DNA of 64,000 nt from an uncultured Pelagibacteraceae bacterium (GTDB lineage Bacteria > Pseudomonadota > Alphaproteobacteria > Pelagibacterales > AG-422-B15). Positions 16,221 to 24,573 of this stretch are shown here, piece after piece. Below the pieces are notes generated by a model. The model ran no database searches. It saw only the letters and a program-made list of their open reading frames with translations, and was not told where the DNA came from. A program made the position numbers and the translations under genes. Each line of letters begins with the position of its first letter. Position 1 is the stretch's first letter. The stretch is taken from positions 270,706 to 334,705 of the forward strand of contig CACNCV010000001.1 of assembly GCA_902619105.1 (NCBI GenBank), written 5' to 3'.

Positions 16221-17342
16221 ATGCGCGCTTATATTTTAAAAGAAAGTGAGTCAGAATTACGTGTGTCGGCTTCCCCTGATAGTGTAAAAAAGATGGTTGA
16301 GTTGGGTATTTCTGTGAATATACAAACTACTGCGGGTCAAAACTCAAATTTCTCTGACGAAAGTTACAAAGCAAACGGGGCCGAGATTTTTAATAATACT
16401 TCAGAAATTTCAAACGCTGATATTATAATAAAAGTGAACAAACCAACCGACGATGAAATTTCATCAATGAAAGAAGGCTCTTTGTTCATAGGTTCTCTGG
16501 ATCCTTATAATAGTAGGGAGACGCTAAATAAACTAAGGGATAAGGGCGTAACATCGTTTGCAATGGAATTAATGCCAAGAATAACAAGGGCTCAATCTAT
16601 GGATATACTCTCTTCACAATCAAACTTAGCTGGGTATAAGGCTGTGATAGACGCAACCTATTTATTTAACAAAGCAATGCCAATGATGATGACGGCTGCT
16701 GGCACAATCGCACCAGCAAAAGTTATGGTATTTGGTGCTGGTGTTGCTGGTTTACAAGCTATTGCCACTGCAAAGAGACTTGGAGCAATCGTTTCCGCAA
16801 CTGACGTAAGAATGGCAGCAAAAGAACAAGTCGAGAGTTTAGGTGGTAAATTTGTTATGGTTGAGGATGATGAGAGCCAGGATGCGGAAACATCCGGGGG
16901 TTATGCAAAAGAAATGAGTGATGAATTCAAAGCTAAGCAGGCAAAGCTTATTTCAGATACCTTAGCAACCCAAGATATTGCAATATGTACAGCACTTATT
17001 CCTGGAAAGAAAGCTCCAATACTTATTTCAGAGGAACAGGTTAGATCAATGAAACCCGGATCAATCATAATTGATCTTGCAGCCGAAAGCGGTGGAAATT
17101 GCGAGTGCTCTGTAGCTGGTGAGACTAAGGAGGTTGGAGGTGTAAACGTAGTTGGTTCAAAAGATATAACTTCAACAATTTCTGAAGATGCTTCAGCGCT
17201 GTTTTCAAAAAATATACTTAATTTTTTAACATTATTAATCGACAGCGAGTCTAAGTCTATAAGTATTGATTGGGATGATGAGATTATTCAAGGAATACTT
17301 GTAACAAAAAATAATGAAATCGTACATAAGGAGCTTAGCTAA
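16221..17342 (+). CDS. pntAA: NAD(P) transhydrogenase subunit alpha part 1 (soluble NAD(H)-binding domain I)
   Basis: The peripheral NAD(H)-binding subunit of the proton-translocating transhydrogenase. The start at 16221 (MRAYILKESES) matches the family; an ATG at 16152 in the same frame lies inside the upstream small gene and would add a Cys-rich leader unlike any PntA. The NAD-binding Rossmann motif is GAGVAGLQAIATAKRLGA, and RVSASPDSV-like and ATDVRMAAKEQVESLGGKF segments are present. It ends after domain I, the split three-gene arrangement known from Rhodospirillum. Its stop overlaps pntAB by one base. Confidence 0.95.
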   Translation: MRAYILKESESELRVSASPDSVKKMVELGISVNIQTTAGQNSNFSDESYKANGAEIFNNTSEISNADIIIKVNKPTDDEISSMKEGSLFIGSLDPYNSRETLNKLRDKGVTSFAMELMPRITRAQSMDILSSQSNLAGYKAVIDATYLFNKAMPMMMTAAGTIAPAKVMVFGAGVAGLQAIATAKRLGAIVSATDVRMAAKEQVESLGGKFVMVEDDESQDAETSGGYAKEMSDEFKAKQAKLISDTLATQDIAICTALIPGKKAPILISEEQVRSMKPGSIIIDLAAESGGNCECSVAGETKEVGGVNVVGSKDITSTISEDASALFSKNILNFLTLLIDSESKSISIDWDDEIIQGILVTKNNEIVHKELS

Positions 17343-17665
17343 TGGAAGCAATTGATCCAAATATATTTAGACTAACCATTTTTGTTTTATCAATTTTTGT
17401 GGGTTACTATGTAGTTTGGAGTGTGACACCTGCCTTACATACTCCTTTAATGGCTGTTACTAATGCGATTTCGTCAGTAATAATTGTTGGCGGGTTATTT
17501 GCTCTTGTCTCAAGCACTGATCAGACATTTCTTGGAATTTTATCCAAAAGTTTTGGATTTATAGCGGTTTTGTTAGCTGCGGTAAATATCTTTGGTGGAT
17601 TCTTAGTAACACAAAGAATGTTAGCAATGTATAAAAAGAAACCAAAAAATCAGGATAAAAAATAA
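17342..17665 (+). CDS. pntAB: NAD(P) transhydrogenase subunit alpha part 2 (membrane)
   Basis: A 107-residue integral membrane subunit with three to four helices. The [20 protein letters not shown] segment, part of the proton channel, is diagnostic, as is the [17 protein letters not shown] end. It corresponds to the C-terminal membrane part of a fused PntA. It overlaps pntAA by one base and pntB by one base, so the three subunits are translationally coupled and probably made in equal amounts. Confidence 0.96.
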   Translation: MEAIDPNIFRLTIFVLSIFVGYYVVWSVTPALHTPLMAVTNAISSVIIVGGLFALVSSTDQTFLGILSKSFGFIAVLLAAVNIFGGFLVTQRMLAMYKKKPKNQDKK

Positions 17666-19062
17666 TGCACAATCTTGTAGCAGTTGCTTACGTTATATCA
17701 GGAATATTCTTCATCATTGCTTTAAGAGGCCTATCTTCACCAGAAAGTTCTCGAAGAGGGAATATTTTTGGCATGCTTGGCATGCTAATTGCTGTACTCG
17801 CCACTTTATTCTCTGTTAATTTTTTTACGTCCAATATTCAAACTGTAGGATTAGTAGTAATTGCAATAGTTATTGGTGGATTAATTGGTTCAGTGATCGC
17901 TAGGAAAATTGCAATGACTGCGATGCCACAACTTGTTGCCGCTTTTCATAGCTTAGTAGGACTTGCAGCAGTATTCGTTGCATTAGCCGCTTTTTATGCA
18001 CCCGAGGCTTTTAACATCGGGACTGTTGGAAAAATTAAAACTTTAAGTTTAGTAGAAATGTCTCTTGGTGCTGTGATTGGCGCTATTACTTTTTCTGGCT
18101 CAGTAATTGCATTTGGTAAATTGCAAGGCATTATGTCAGGCTCACCAATTGTATTTAAGGGTCAACACCTTGTAAATTTGTTAATTGGATTGATTATAAT
18201 CGCAGGCATTATTTATTTTTGTTTTAATCAGGATCAAAATGTTTATTTAACAATTATCGCGCTCTCATTTCTGATTGGATTTTTAATTATTATTCCTATT
18301 GGTGGGGCTGATATGCCTGTTGTTGTATCAATGTTAAACTCTTATTCTGGCTGGGCCGCAGCTGGAATTGGTTTTACTCTTGGAAATACTGCGCTGATCA
18401 TCACTGGTGCTTTAGTTGGATCATCTGGAGCAATTTTATCTTATATAATGTGTGCTGCCATGAACAGATCATTCATCAGTGTTATTCTAGGTGGATTTGG
18501 AGCAGAAGATGCTGCGGTTTCTAAAGATGTGGAACAAAGACCTGTAAAAGAAGGTAGCGCTGATGATGCTGCATTTATTATGAAGAATGCAGGCTCAGTT
18601 ATTATTGTTCCTGGATATGGAATGGCGGTAGCACAAGCTCAGCATGCACTTAAAGAAATGACAGATGCACTAAAATCAAATGGTGTAAAAGTTACATTTG
18701 CAATCCACCCTGTTGCGGGAAGAATGCCAGGACACATGAATGTATTGTTGGCTGAAGCAAATGTTCCTTATGACGAGGTTTTTGAACTTGAGGATATTAA
18801 TTCTGAATTCTCTCAAGCTGATGTTGCTTTTGTTATTGGAGCGAATGATGTAACGAATCCTATAGCAAAAACAGATCCTGCATCACCAATTTATGGAATG
18901 CCTATTCTTGATGTAGAAAAAGCCAGTACAGTTTTGTTTGTCAAAAGAGGACGAGGTCTCGGCTATGCAGGTATTGATAATGAATTATTCTATCGTGACA
19001 ATACTATGATGCTATTTTCGGATGCAAAAAAAATGGTTGAAGGTATTGTGAAAGCTTTATAA
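17665..19062 (+). CDS. pntB: NAD(P) transhydrogenase subunit beta
   Basis: The 465-residue subunit has about nine membrane helices (dII, residues 1-275) and then the NADP(H)-binding dIII domain with [48 protein letters not shown] and [12 protein letters not shown]. With PntAA and PntAB it uses the proton gradient to reduce NADP+ with NADH. The gene ends 4 bases from the stop of the convergent rpsU, so the two transcripts must meet tail to tail with no room for a dedicated terminator. Confidence 0.97.
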   Translation: MHNLVAVAYVISGIFFIIALRGLSSPESSRRGNIFGMLGMLIAVLATLFSVNFFTSNIQTVGLVVIAIVIGGLIGSVIARKIAMTAMPQLVAAFHSLVGLAAVFVALAAFYAPEAFNIGTVGKIKTLSLVEMSLGAVIGAITFSGSVIAFGKLQGIMSGSPIVFKGQHLVNLLIGLIIIAGIIYFCFNQDQNVYLTIIALSFLIGFLIIIPIGGADMPVVVSMLNSYSGWAAAGIGFTLGNTALIITGALVGSSGAILSYIMCAAMNRSFISVILGGFGAEDAAVSKDVEQRPVKEGSADDAAFIMKNAGSVIIVPGYGMAVAQAQHALKEMTDALKSNGVKVTFAIHPVAGRMPGHMNVLLAEANVPYDEVFELEDINSEFSQADVAFVIGANDVTNPIAKTDPASPIYGMPILDVEKASTVLFVKRGRGLGYAGIDNELFYRDNTMMLFSDAKKMVEGIVKAL

Positions 19063-19066
19063 AGAT

Positions 19067-19264
19067 TTAGCTATAAATCTTTCTTCTAGCCATTTTACGT
19101 GAGCGACGAATGTTTTCAGCCTTCTCTCTTAATTTTTTTTGACTAGGTTTTTCAAAGTAAGTTCTCATCTTCATTTCTTTAAAAATGCCTTCTCTTTGCA
19201 TCTTTTTTTTGAGAATACGAAGGGCTCCCTCCACATTATTATCTTTTACACTTACTTCGACTAT
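19067..19264 (-). CDS. rpsU: 30S ribosomal protein S21, apparent AUA start codon
   Basis: A 65-residue frame whose product reads [20 protein letters not shown], then [28 protein letters not shown] and a basic tail, which is S21 along its full length. No ATG, GTG or TTG lies between the upstream in-frame stop (19289-19291) and the conserved N-terminus. The codon at the expected Met position is ATA (19262-19264). It sits 7-8 bases after AAGGAGGG (19272-19279), ideal ribosome-binding spacing. An internal GTG at codon 11 would remove conserved residues and has no such site. Either AUA initiation or a sequence error from ATG explains this. Confidence 0.9.
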   Translation of the reverse strand: MVEVSVKDNNVEGALRILKKKMQREGIFKEMKMRTYFEKPSQKKLREKAENIRRSRKMARRKIYS

Positions 19265-19271
19265 TGTTCTG

Positions 19272-19279
19272 CCCTCCTT
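19272..19279 (-). promoter_or_regulatory. Strong Shine-Dalgarno that fixes the rpsU start
   Basis: On the minus strand the sequence AAGGAGGG nearly completely complements the 3' end of 16S rRNA and ends 7 bases before the ATA codon. Most genes in this window have weak or no such site, so its strength supports initiation at the ATA rather than at a later GTG. Confidence 0.8.
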
Positions 19280-19352
19280 AAGAGCAAGTTAAAATTTGAG
19301 GGTTTTTAGCACTTGGATACACGCTTGTCCACATAAAAGAAAAAGATTTAAT

Positions 19353-20429
19353 CTACTTAATAAAATTAATATGGCCCATTTTACGGCCTTGTTTAATTGT
19401 TTTTTTACCATAGTCGTATGCCTTCTTCTTTTTATAAACCTTATAACTTTTCAATTTACTTATTTGTTTGGTTCTTTTGATCTCATTGCCAATAAGATTT
19501 CTCATAAGACCTTTTTTAATAATTTTTGGGGTTTTAATTTTATCTTTTGTGATTGATTTAATATGCAACTCGAATTGACTCATATTAGCATTATCAAGTG
19601 TTATATGGCCTGAATTGTGAACTCTCGGTGCAATTTCGTTCACATAGATATTATTTTCATCATCTAAAAAGAATTCTATTGTGAGTAAGCCAATATAATT
19701 AAGCTTATTTAAAATCTTTTTTGATATTCTTATTAGCTGTTTATTTATTTTTTCATCTATTTGTGATGGAGAAATTGTTTCAAACAAAATATGGTTTTTA
19801 TGAATATTCTCAAATGGTGGATAAAAACATATATTTTTTTTTATATTTCTTGAGCAAATGACAGATAATTCTCTATCAAACTTTATTACTTTCTCAATTA
19901 CGCACGATTGATAATCAAGCTTTTTCCATTTATTTTTTAAGTCAGAAAAATTTTTTACTTTGTATTGACCTTTTCCGTCATAACCAAATCTACATGTTTT
20001 TAATATAACTGGAAAATTTATTTTATCTTTAAGCTTGTTTAAGTTTGTTTTATCACTAATAAAAAAAAGTCCAGCATGTTTAATTTTATTCTTTGAAAAA
20101 AATAATTTTTCTTTTTTTCTATCTTGGCTTATTTCTAAAGCCGAAATCGGTGGGTATATTTTTATTTGTTTATTGATTTGTTTTAATGTTTTTATAGCAA
20201 CATTTTCAAATTCATAAGTTAGCAAATCAACATTTTTTCTAAATTCATTTAACTTCTTATGATCATTAAAAGAACCATAAATAATTTTATTAGCATATTT
20301 TTTTGCAGGGGCATCATCTGTATCAGAATAGATATGAGTAATAAGCCCAATTTTTTGACAAGCTTGAGCTAAAAACATGCCAAGTTGACCCCCACCGATT
20401 ATACCTACAGTGGAAACATCAGCTTTCAT
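19353..20429 (-). CDS. purK: 5-(carboxyamino)imidazole ribonucleotide synthase
   Basis: PurK carboxylates AIR with ATP and bicarbonate in purine synthesis. 358 residues, ATP-grasp fold: N-terminal GIIGGGQLGMFLAQA, then FPVILKTCRFGYDGKGQY (ATP-grasp loop), and ENIYVNEIAPRVHNSGHITLD, the family's catalytic loop. It starts at the last base of purE (one-base overlap), the usual purEK pair whose products hand on N5-CAIR. Base composition is at the AT-rich end of the window, with many Lys/Ile/Asn codons. Confidence 0.95.
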   Translation of the reverse strand: MKADVSTVGIIGGGQLGMFLAQACQKIGLITHIYSDTDDAPAKKYANKIIYGSFNDHKKLNEFRKNVDLLTYEFENVAIKTLKQINKQIKIYPPISALEISQDRKKEKLFFSKNKIKHAGLFFISDKTNLNKLKDKINFPVILKTCRFGYDGKGQYKVKNFSDLKNKWKKLDYQSCVIEKVIKFDRELSVICSRNIKKNICFYPPFENIHKNHILFETISPSQIDEKINKQLIRISKKILNKLNYIGLLTIEFFLDDENNIYVNEIAPRVHNSGHITLDNANMSQFELHIKSITKDKIKTPKIIKKGLMRNLIGNEIKRTKQISKLKSYKVYKKKKAYDYGKKTIKQGRKMGHINFIK

Positions 20430-20914
20430 TATTTAGGTATATTTTTTACTGACTTAGTTTGTTTTGATCTCCATGAAGCGTATTTCTTTTTCAGTTTTGT
20501 GTTATTGCTGCTTAAAATTGATACTGCAAGTAATGCTGCATTTTTTGCTCCAGCTTCTCCAACAGCAAGTGTTCCAACTGGAACGCCTGCTGGCATTTGA
20601 GCGATCGATAGTAAGCTATCTAAGCCTTTTAGTTTTTTTGATTCAATTGGAACACCTAGCACAGGAATATTTGAAATAGAGGCTGTCATTCCAGGCAAAT
20701 GAGCTGCTCCACCAGCGCCTGCAATTATTATTTCTATCCCTCTTTGTTCTGCTCTTTCAGCATATTCAAACATTCTTTTAGGCGTTCTATGGGCAGAAAT
20801 AATTTTTATTTCGTGTTTTATATCAAATAATTTTAAAATTTTTGAAGCATGCTTCATTGTGGACCAATCAGATTGGCTGCCCATAATGATACTTACCAGT
20901 GAAGGATTTTTCAT
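20429..20914 (-). CDS. purE: N5-carboxyaminoimidazole ribonucleotide mutase
   Basis: PurE class I rearranges N5-CAIR to CAIR. 161 residues, usual length. It shows [28 protein letters not shown] and [17 protein letters not shown], which form the substrate site, then [20 protein letters not shown]. It overlaps purK by one base and follows trcR with an 11-base gap, so trcR-purE-purK may form one transcript. Confidence 0.96.
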   Translation of the reverse strand: MKNPSLVSIIMGSQSDWSTMKHASKILKLFDIKHEIKIISAHRTPKRMFEYAERAEQRGIEIIIAGAGGAAHLPGMTASISNIPVLGVPIESKKLKGLDSLLSIAQMPAGVPVGTLAVGEAGAKNAALLAVSILSSNNTKLKKKYASWRSKQTKSVKNIPK

Positions 20915-20925
20915 TTTAATATTTA

Positions 20926-21567
20926 TTATCCATCAACAGCAGAAGTCTCTGACTCATTTATGTCTGAAACTTTTTCATCTGCTTCTTGCAGTCTCAATCT
21001 CTCTTCTTTTTCTTTTTTCTTTTGAGCTCTTTTCATTGATCTCTCAGCTTTAGCTAAAGCCTCATCTAATTCAACTTGCCTACAAATTCCAAGTCCAATT
21101 GGATCTTGTGGACGGATATTTGCCATGTTCCAATGAGTTCTTTTTCTAATAGCATCAATTGTATTTTTTGTACTGCCAACTAGTCTTGCAACCTGTGAGT
21201 CCTTTAGTTCGGGGTGATTTCTTATCAACCAATAAACTGCGTCTGGCCTATCCTGTCTTTTTGAAAGAGGAGTATATTTTTTTTTCTTTTTTGATTGCTC
21301 AGTCTTTTCTGAGATTTCATTTTCAATAATCTTCAGTGACTCATCTTCATTATCCGCACATCTATCGATTTCATCTTTTGTTAATTGACCACTGGTTATA
21401 GGATTTAATCCCTTAATTCCCACACCGACTTCACCATCTGCTATACCTTTAATTTCTAATTCATGCATCCCACAGAAATCACCTATCTGCCTGAATGACA
21501 AAGAGGTATTATCAACAAGCCATATTGCAGTGGCTTTTGGCATTAATGGTAATTTTGCTGTTTTCAT
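20926..21567 (-). CDS. trcR: Cell cycle transcriptional regulator TrcR (DUF1013)
   Basis: A 213-residue alphaproteobacteria-specific regulator. The N-terminal domain [20 protein letters not shown], with [17 protein letters not shown] and IKGLNPI, is the DUF1013 core. A second helical part reads [20 protein letters not shown] and then [15 protein letters not shown], which looks like a helix-turn-helix, followed by [18 protein letters not shown] Glu/Lys-rich tail ends the protein. Family members affect cell-cycle gene expression through RNA polymerase; the direct targets here are unknown. It is a good lineage marker for Alphaproteobacteria. Confidence 0.9.
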   Translation of the reverse strand: MKTAKLPLMPKATAIWLVDNTSLSFRQIGDFCGMHELEIKGIADGEVGVGIKGLNPITSGQLTKDEIDRCADNEDESLKIIENEISEKTEQSKKKKKYTPLSKRQDRPDAVYWLIRNHPELKDSQVARLVGSTKNTIDAIRKRTHWNMANIRPQDPIGLGICRQVELDEALAKAERSMKRAQKKKEKEERLRLQEADEKVSDINESETSAVDG

Positions 21568-21621
21568 AATAATTATAGAGTGCCTCTTATAAGTTAATTT
21601 TAGAGTTTTTCAAAGGATATC

Positions 21622-22617
21622 CTAAAATTTAAGCAGCAATTTGCCAATATTCTTATTATTTTCCATGTATTGATGTGCTTTTTGAACATTCTCATAATCA
21701 AATTTTTGGTCAATATGCAATTTAATATTGCCATTTTCAATTAATGGCCAAATATGTTTCTTAAGATTATCGGCAATGAGTTTCTTTTCATCATTACTTC
21801 TTATTCTTAACGTTGAGCCAGAAACTGTTAATCGCTTCAACATAATTGGCAGTAAGTTTACTTCTACCTTAGATCCCTTTAGGTATGCGATATTTAGAAG
21901 CCTTCCAAGTCTATTTAGGACATTAATATTTTTTTGAAAATAATCCCCACCTACCATGTCGAGTATTACATCAACTCCTTTATATTCATTTTTAATTATG
22001 CTTTCAAAATCTTCAAGATTGTAATTAATTACTCTTTCTAAACCCAAATCCTTCAAATATTTATATTTTTCATCTGATCCTACGGTTGCTATGCACTTAA
22101 TTTGCATGGCTAATGCAATAGAAATAGCAGTCAAACCTATACCACTAGCACCACCATGAATTAATAATGTCTCACCTTGTTTTAGATTTGCTTGATCAAA
22201 TAGATTTGTCCAAACTGTAAAAAATGTTTCGGGAATTGTACAAGCGTCAATAATTGAAATGCCTTTAGGTATAGGAAGAATTGTTGATGTATGACATTTT
22301 ACAAATTCTGCGTAACCTCCGCCAGGAACAAGTGCACAGACTTTTGTGTTGAGCAAATTTTTATTTACATCTTCACCAACATCAACAATTTCCCCTGAAA
22401 CTTCTAAGCCCAAAATTTCTGATGCACCGGGCGGTGGTGGGTAACCACCGGATCGTTGAAGAATGTCTGGTCGATTTATACCTGCCGCGTGAACTTGAAT
22501 CAAAACTTCATGTTTTTCTATTTGAGGTATCTCAACATCATTAGTTACTACTAAAACCTCTGGTCCACCAAATTCTTTGTGTAATATTGCTTTCATTTTA
22601 AATTTAGGAGCCACCAT
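21622..22617 (-). CDS. Zinc-type/quinone oxidoreductase, MDR superfamily
   Basis: A 331-residue NADPH-dependent oxidoreductase of the quinone oxidoreductase/PIG3 branch: KAILHKEFGGPEVL, VHAAGINRPDILQRSGGYPP, LGLEVSGEIVDVG, and the cofactor motif LLIHGGASGIGLTAISIA. It lacks the structural zinc Cys cluster of alcohol dehydrogenases. Two in-frame ATG starts exist: 22617, with AGGAG nine bases upstream, and 22596, which gives the more family-typical MKAILHKE but has no ribosome site. I keep 22617. The ribosome site of 22617 is inside a strong hairpin (22604-22633). The substrate is not known. Confidence 0.87.
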   Translation of the reverse strand: MVAPKFKMKAILHKEFGGPEVLVVTNDVEIPQIEKHEVLIQVHAAGINRPDILQRSGGYPPPPGASEILGLEVSGEIVDVGEDVNKNLLNTKVCALVPGGGYAEFVKCHTSTILPIPKGISIIDACTIPETFFTVWTNLFDQANLKQGETLLIHGGASGIGLTAISIALAMQIKCIATVGSDEKYKYLKDLGLERVINYNLEDFESIIKNEYKGVDVILDMVGGDYFQKNINVLNRLGRLLNIAYLKGSKVEVNLLPIMLKRLTVSGSTLRIRSNDEKKLIADNLKKHIWPLIENGNIKLHIDQKFDYENVQKAHQYMENNKNIGKLLLKF

Positions 22618-22633
22618 TTAAAGTGACTCCTAA
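22604..22633 (-). promoter_or_regulatory. 11-bp hairpin between ibpA and the oxidoreductase gene
   Basis: On the minus strand TTAGGAGTCAC pairs with GTGGCTCCTAA over 11 bp with one G-T pair and an 8-base loop. There is no clear T run after it, so it is not a classic terminator in that direction. The left arm contains the AGGAG that would serve the start at 22617, and the ATG lies in the loop, so the structure could both protect ibpA mRNA and limit translation of the next gene. Confidence 0.6.
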
Positions 22634-22639
22634 TTCTTT

Positions 22640-23068
22640 TTAGTTAATTTTTGAATTAATTTCAATTTTTCTGGGTTTTTGATGTTCTGGTATTTCTCTT
22701 TCAAGAAAAATGTGAAGTAACCCATTTTCGTAATTTGCATCAGTAACTTTTATGGTGTCAGCTAATCTAAATCTTCTTTCAAAATTTCTACCTGCTATAC
22801 CTCTGTGCAAAAATTCGATTTCCTTATTAGAGTCATTAGTTGATCCCTTAATAACCAACTCATTTTCCTGTACAGATATATCTAAATCTGATTTTGAAAA
22901 ACCAGCTACAGCTACTGTTATAGTGTAATTATTGCCTGATTTAACAATATTATATGGTGGATAAGCTCCACTGGACTCATTTAAATTAAAAACCGAGTCA
23001 AAAATATTATCAAATGCATCGAAACCAACACTAGAGCGTAGTAATGGTGATAAGTCAAATGTAGTCAT
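22640..23068 (-). CDS. ibpA: Small heat shock protein, Hsp20/IbpA family
   Basis: A 142-residue holdase chaperone that binds unfolding proteins. The alpha-crystallin domain spans about residues 35-130: PPYNIVKSGNNYTITVAVAG, ELVIKG, FLHRGIAGRNFERRFRLAD and ENGLLHIFLEREIPE, followed by a short tail with the KIEIN end that replaces the usual I-x-I. The N-terminus TFDLSPLLRSSVGFD is typical of class A proteobacterial members. A strong GGAGG precedes the ATG and lies in a hairpin. An rpoH gene at 45605-46498 is a plausible regulator, but no convincing heat-shock promoter is seen here. Confidence 0.95.
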   Translation of the reverse strand: MTTFDLSPLLRSSVGFDAFDNIFDSVFNLNESSGAYPPYNIVKSGNNYTITVAVAGFSKSDLDISVQENELVIKGSTNDSNKEIEFLHRGIAGRNFERRFRLADTIKVTDANYENGLLHIFLEREIPEHQKPRKIEINSKIN

Positions 23069-23070
23069 AA

Positions 23071-23094
23071 TTTAATCCTCCTTAAGCGATTAAA
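23071..23094 (-). promoter_or_regulatory. Candidate RNA thermometer hairpin over the ibpA ribosome binding site
   Basis: On the minus strand TTTAATC pairs perfectly with GATTAAA (7 bp) around the 10-base loop GCTTAAGGAG, so the AAGGAGG Shine-Dalgarno lies in the loop and the closing pairs, two bases before the ATG at 23068. The stem is six A-T pairs and one G-C pair, weak enough to melt with modest warming. A TCGCT segment precedes the ribosome site, like the UYGCU signature of ROSE elements. A further TGCTGA...TCAGCA stem lies upstream near 23135-23160. Confidence 0.45.
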
Positions 23095-23199
23095 AATTTA
23101 CTTACTCTTTAAGAGCTAAGCTTTGTTTGCTGACACAGAATGCCATCAGCACCTTATATGTTGTGACTAATGATTAATTTTCAATACTAGAAATTTGAA

Positions 23200-23418
23200 T
23201 TATGTCTTGAGGTTACTGAACCTTTTTTTGAAACGACTAACTTGGCCTTTATCCTGAATTTTTTGCTGCCCTCCAGTCCAAGCTGGGTGGGAAAGGGGAT
23301 CAATATCTAGAGACATTGTGTCACCTTCTTTTCCCCATGTAGACATAGTCTCAAATTTTGTGCCGTCTGTCATCACGACTGTAATTTTATGGTAATCAGG
23401 ATGTTTATCTTTTTTCAT
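23200..23418 (-). CDS. rpmE: 50S ribosomal protein L31
   Basis: A 72-residue protein, [19 protein letters not shown] at the N-terminus, then the hallmark [35 protein letters not shown], and a basic FKKRFSNL end. It lacks the CxxC zinc ligands, like many alphaproteobacterial L31 proteins. It lies upstream of ibpA on the same strand with a 131-base spacer that contains the ibpA leader hairpins. A promoter in the 57-base divergent spacer to the DUF6787-like gene is likely. Confidence 0.95.
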   Translation of the reverse strand: MKKDKHPDYHKITVVMTDGTKFETMSTWGKEGDTMSLDIDPLSHPAWTGGQQKIQDKGQVSRFKKRFSNLKT

Positions 23419-23487
23419 ATATGTTCTATTTTTTGTGAGTAGATATCCTATATAATATTATTGATCAACAGTTAATTGTTAAATTTT

Positions 23488-23790
23488 ATGAATATAATTT
23501 CAATAATGATGAGACGGCTTAATATTCATAGTTTTTCTCAATTTATCGTAATCATGATTATTTTTGCTATTACAGGGTCATTGTCGCTTTATATCACTGT
23601 CGAATTATTTCAATTTATTGGTCTTCAGGAAGAGAATTTAAATCCAATAATTTTTTGGCCGCTTAGAATAATATTACTTTTTGTAATCTATCAAATATTA
23701 CTGCTACTTGTTGCACTGCCATTTGGACAATTTCAATATTTTTGGTCATTTGAAAAAAAATTTTTAAGTAGATTTGGACTTAAATTATAA
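23488..23790 (+). CDS. DUF6787-like small membrane protein
   Basis: About 100 residues with two hydrophobic helices (around 17-37 and 58-82). The segment IFAITGSLSLYITVELFQFIG, then FWPLRIILLFVIYQILLLLV, and FGQFQYFWSFEKKFLSRFGL, matches the pattern of the uncharacterised DUF6787 family. Function unknown. The ATG at 23488 is preferred over a TTG at 23476 because neither has a clear ribosome site and the ATG gives the common start. Its end overlaps the convergent suhB by 6 bases. Confidence 0.72.
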   Translation: MNIISIMMRRLNIHSFSQFIVIMIIFAITGSLSLYITVELFQFIGLQEENLNPIIFWPLRIILLFVIYQILLLLVALPFGQFQYFWSFEKKFLSRFGLKL

Positions 23791-24573
23791 TTCAATTATT
23801 TTTTTAAGCTTTTCATGTATTCTAAAATTAGATGCTAATATTCTTCCACTTTTGAGATAGTCCTCTTTTCCATCAAAATCAGTTACTTTTCCTCCAGCCT
23901 CTTTTACAATTAATGAGCCAGCTGCAATATCAACCAATTTTAAATTTTTTTCCCAATATGCATCAAATTTTCCTGCGGCCACATAAGCTAAGTCGAGTGA
24001 TGCTGCGCCAAATCTTCTAATGCCGCATACTTTTTCCATAACTTGCTTTAACCCAGGAACATATTCTTCATGACCTTTCATACCTTTATGAGGAATGCCT
24101 GTACCAATCATACAGTCTTCAAGGTTTTCTTTTGAGGACACTCTGAGTCTCAGATTATTACAGTAGGCGCCCCTTCCTTTAACTGCCCAAAAGAATTCAT
24201 CAGTAAGCGGTTGATATACACCTCCAACTATTACCTCGTTATTCTTTTCAAGCGCAATTGATATAGCAAAGTGTGGAATACTAAAAACAAAGTTGCTTGT
24301 TCCATCAAGGGGATCAATAATCCATCTAATATTTTCATCAGAATTTTTTATAACACCTGTTTCTTCGGCAATAATATTTATTTTAGGATATGAATAAGTT
24401 AGTTCTTTAATCAACATTTTTTCAGCTTTTGTATCTGCTAATGATACAAAATCAGAGACGCCCTTCAGAGACACTTGAAGTTTTTCAACTTCTCCAAAAT
24501 CCCGAATAAGGCTTTTACTAGTTTTTCTACAGGCTAAAAAAATCGCATTGATATAAGGGTCTGAGTAGCTCAT
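23785..24573 (-). CDS. suhB: Inositol-1-monophosphatase family protein SuhB
   Basis: A 262-residue Mg-dependent phosphatase that also has an RNA-related role in some bacteria. Metal-site motifs are IIAEETG (about 72-78), WIIDPLDGTSNFVFSIPHF (about 86-104) and WEKNLKLVDIAAGSLIVKEAGG (about 210-231); GAASLDLAYVAAGKFDAYWE precedes the last. This is SuhB-like, unlike the HisN-like paralogue at 11835. Its ATG overlaps the efp stop by one base, the efp-suhB pairing known in alphaproteobacteria. Confidence 0.92.
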   Translation of the reverse strand: MSYSDPYINAIFLACRKTSKSLIRDFGEVEKLQVSLKGVSDFVSLADTKAEKMLIKELTYSYPKINIIAEETGVIKNSDENIRWIIDPLDGTSNFVFSIPHFAISIALEKNNEVIVGGVYQPLTDEFFWAVKGRGAYCNNLRLRVSSKENLEDCMIGTGIPHKGMKGHEEYVPGLKQVMEKVCGIRRFGAASLDLAYVAAGKFDAYWEKNLKLVDIAAGSLIVKEAGGKVTDFDGKEDYLKSGRILASNFRIHEKLKKIIEL

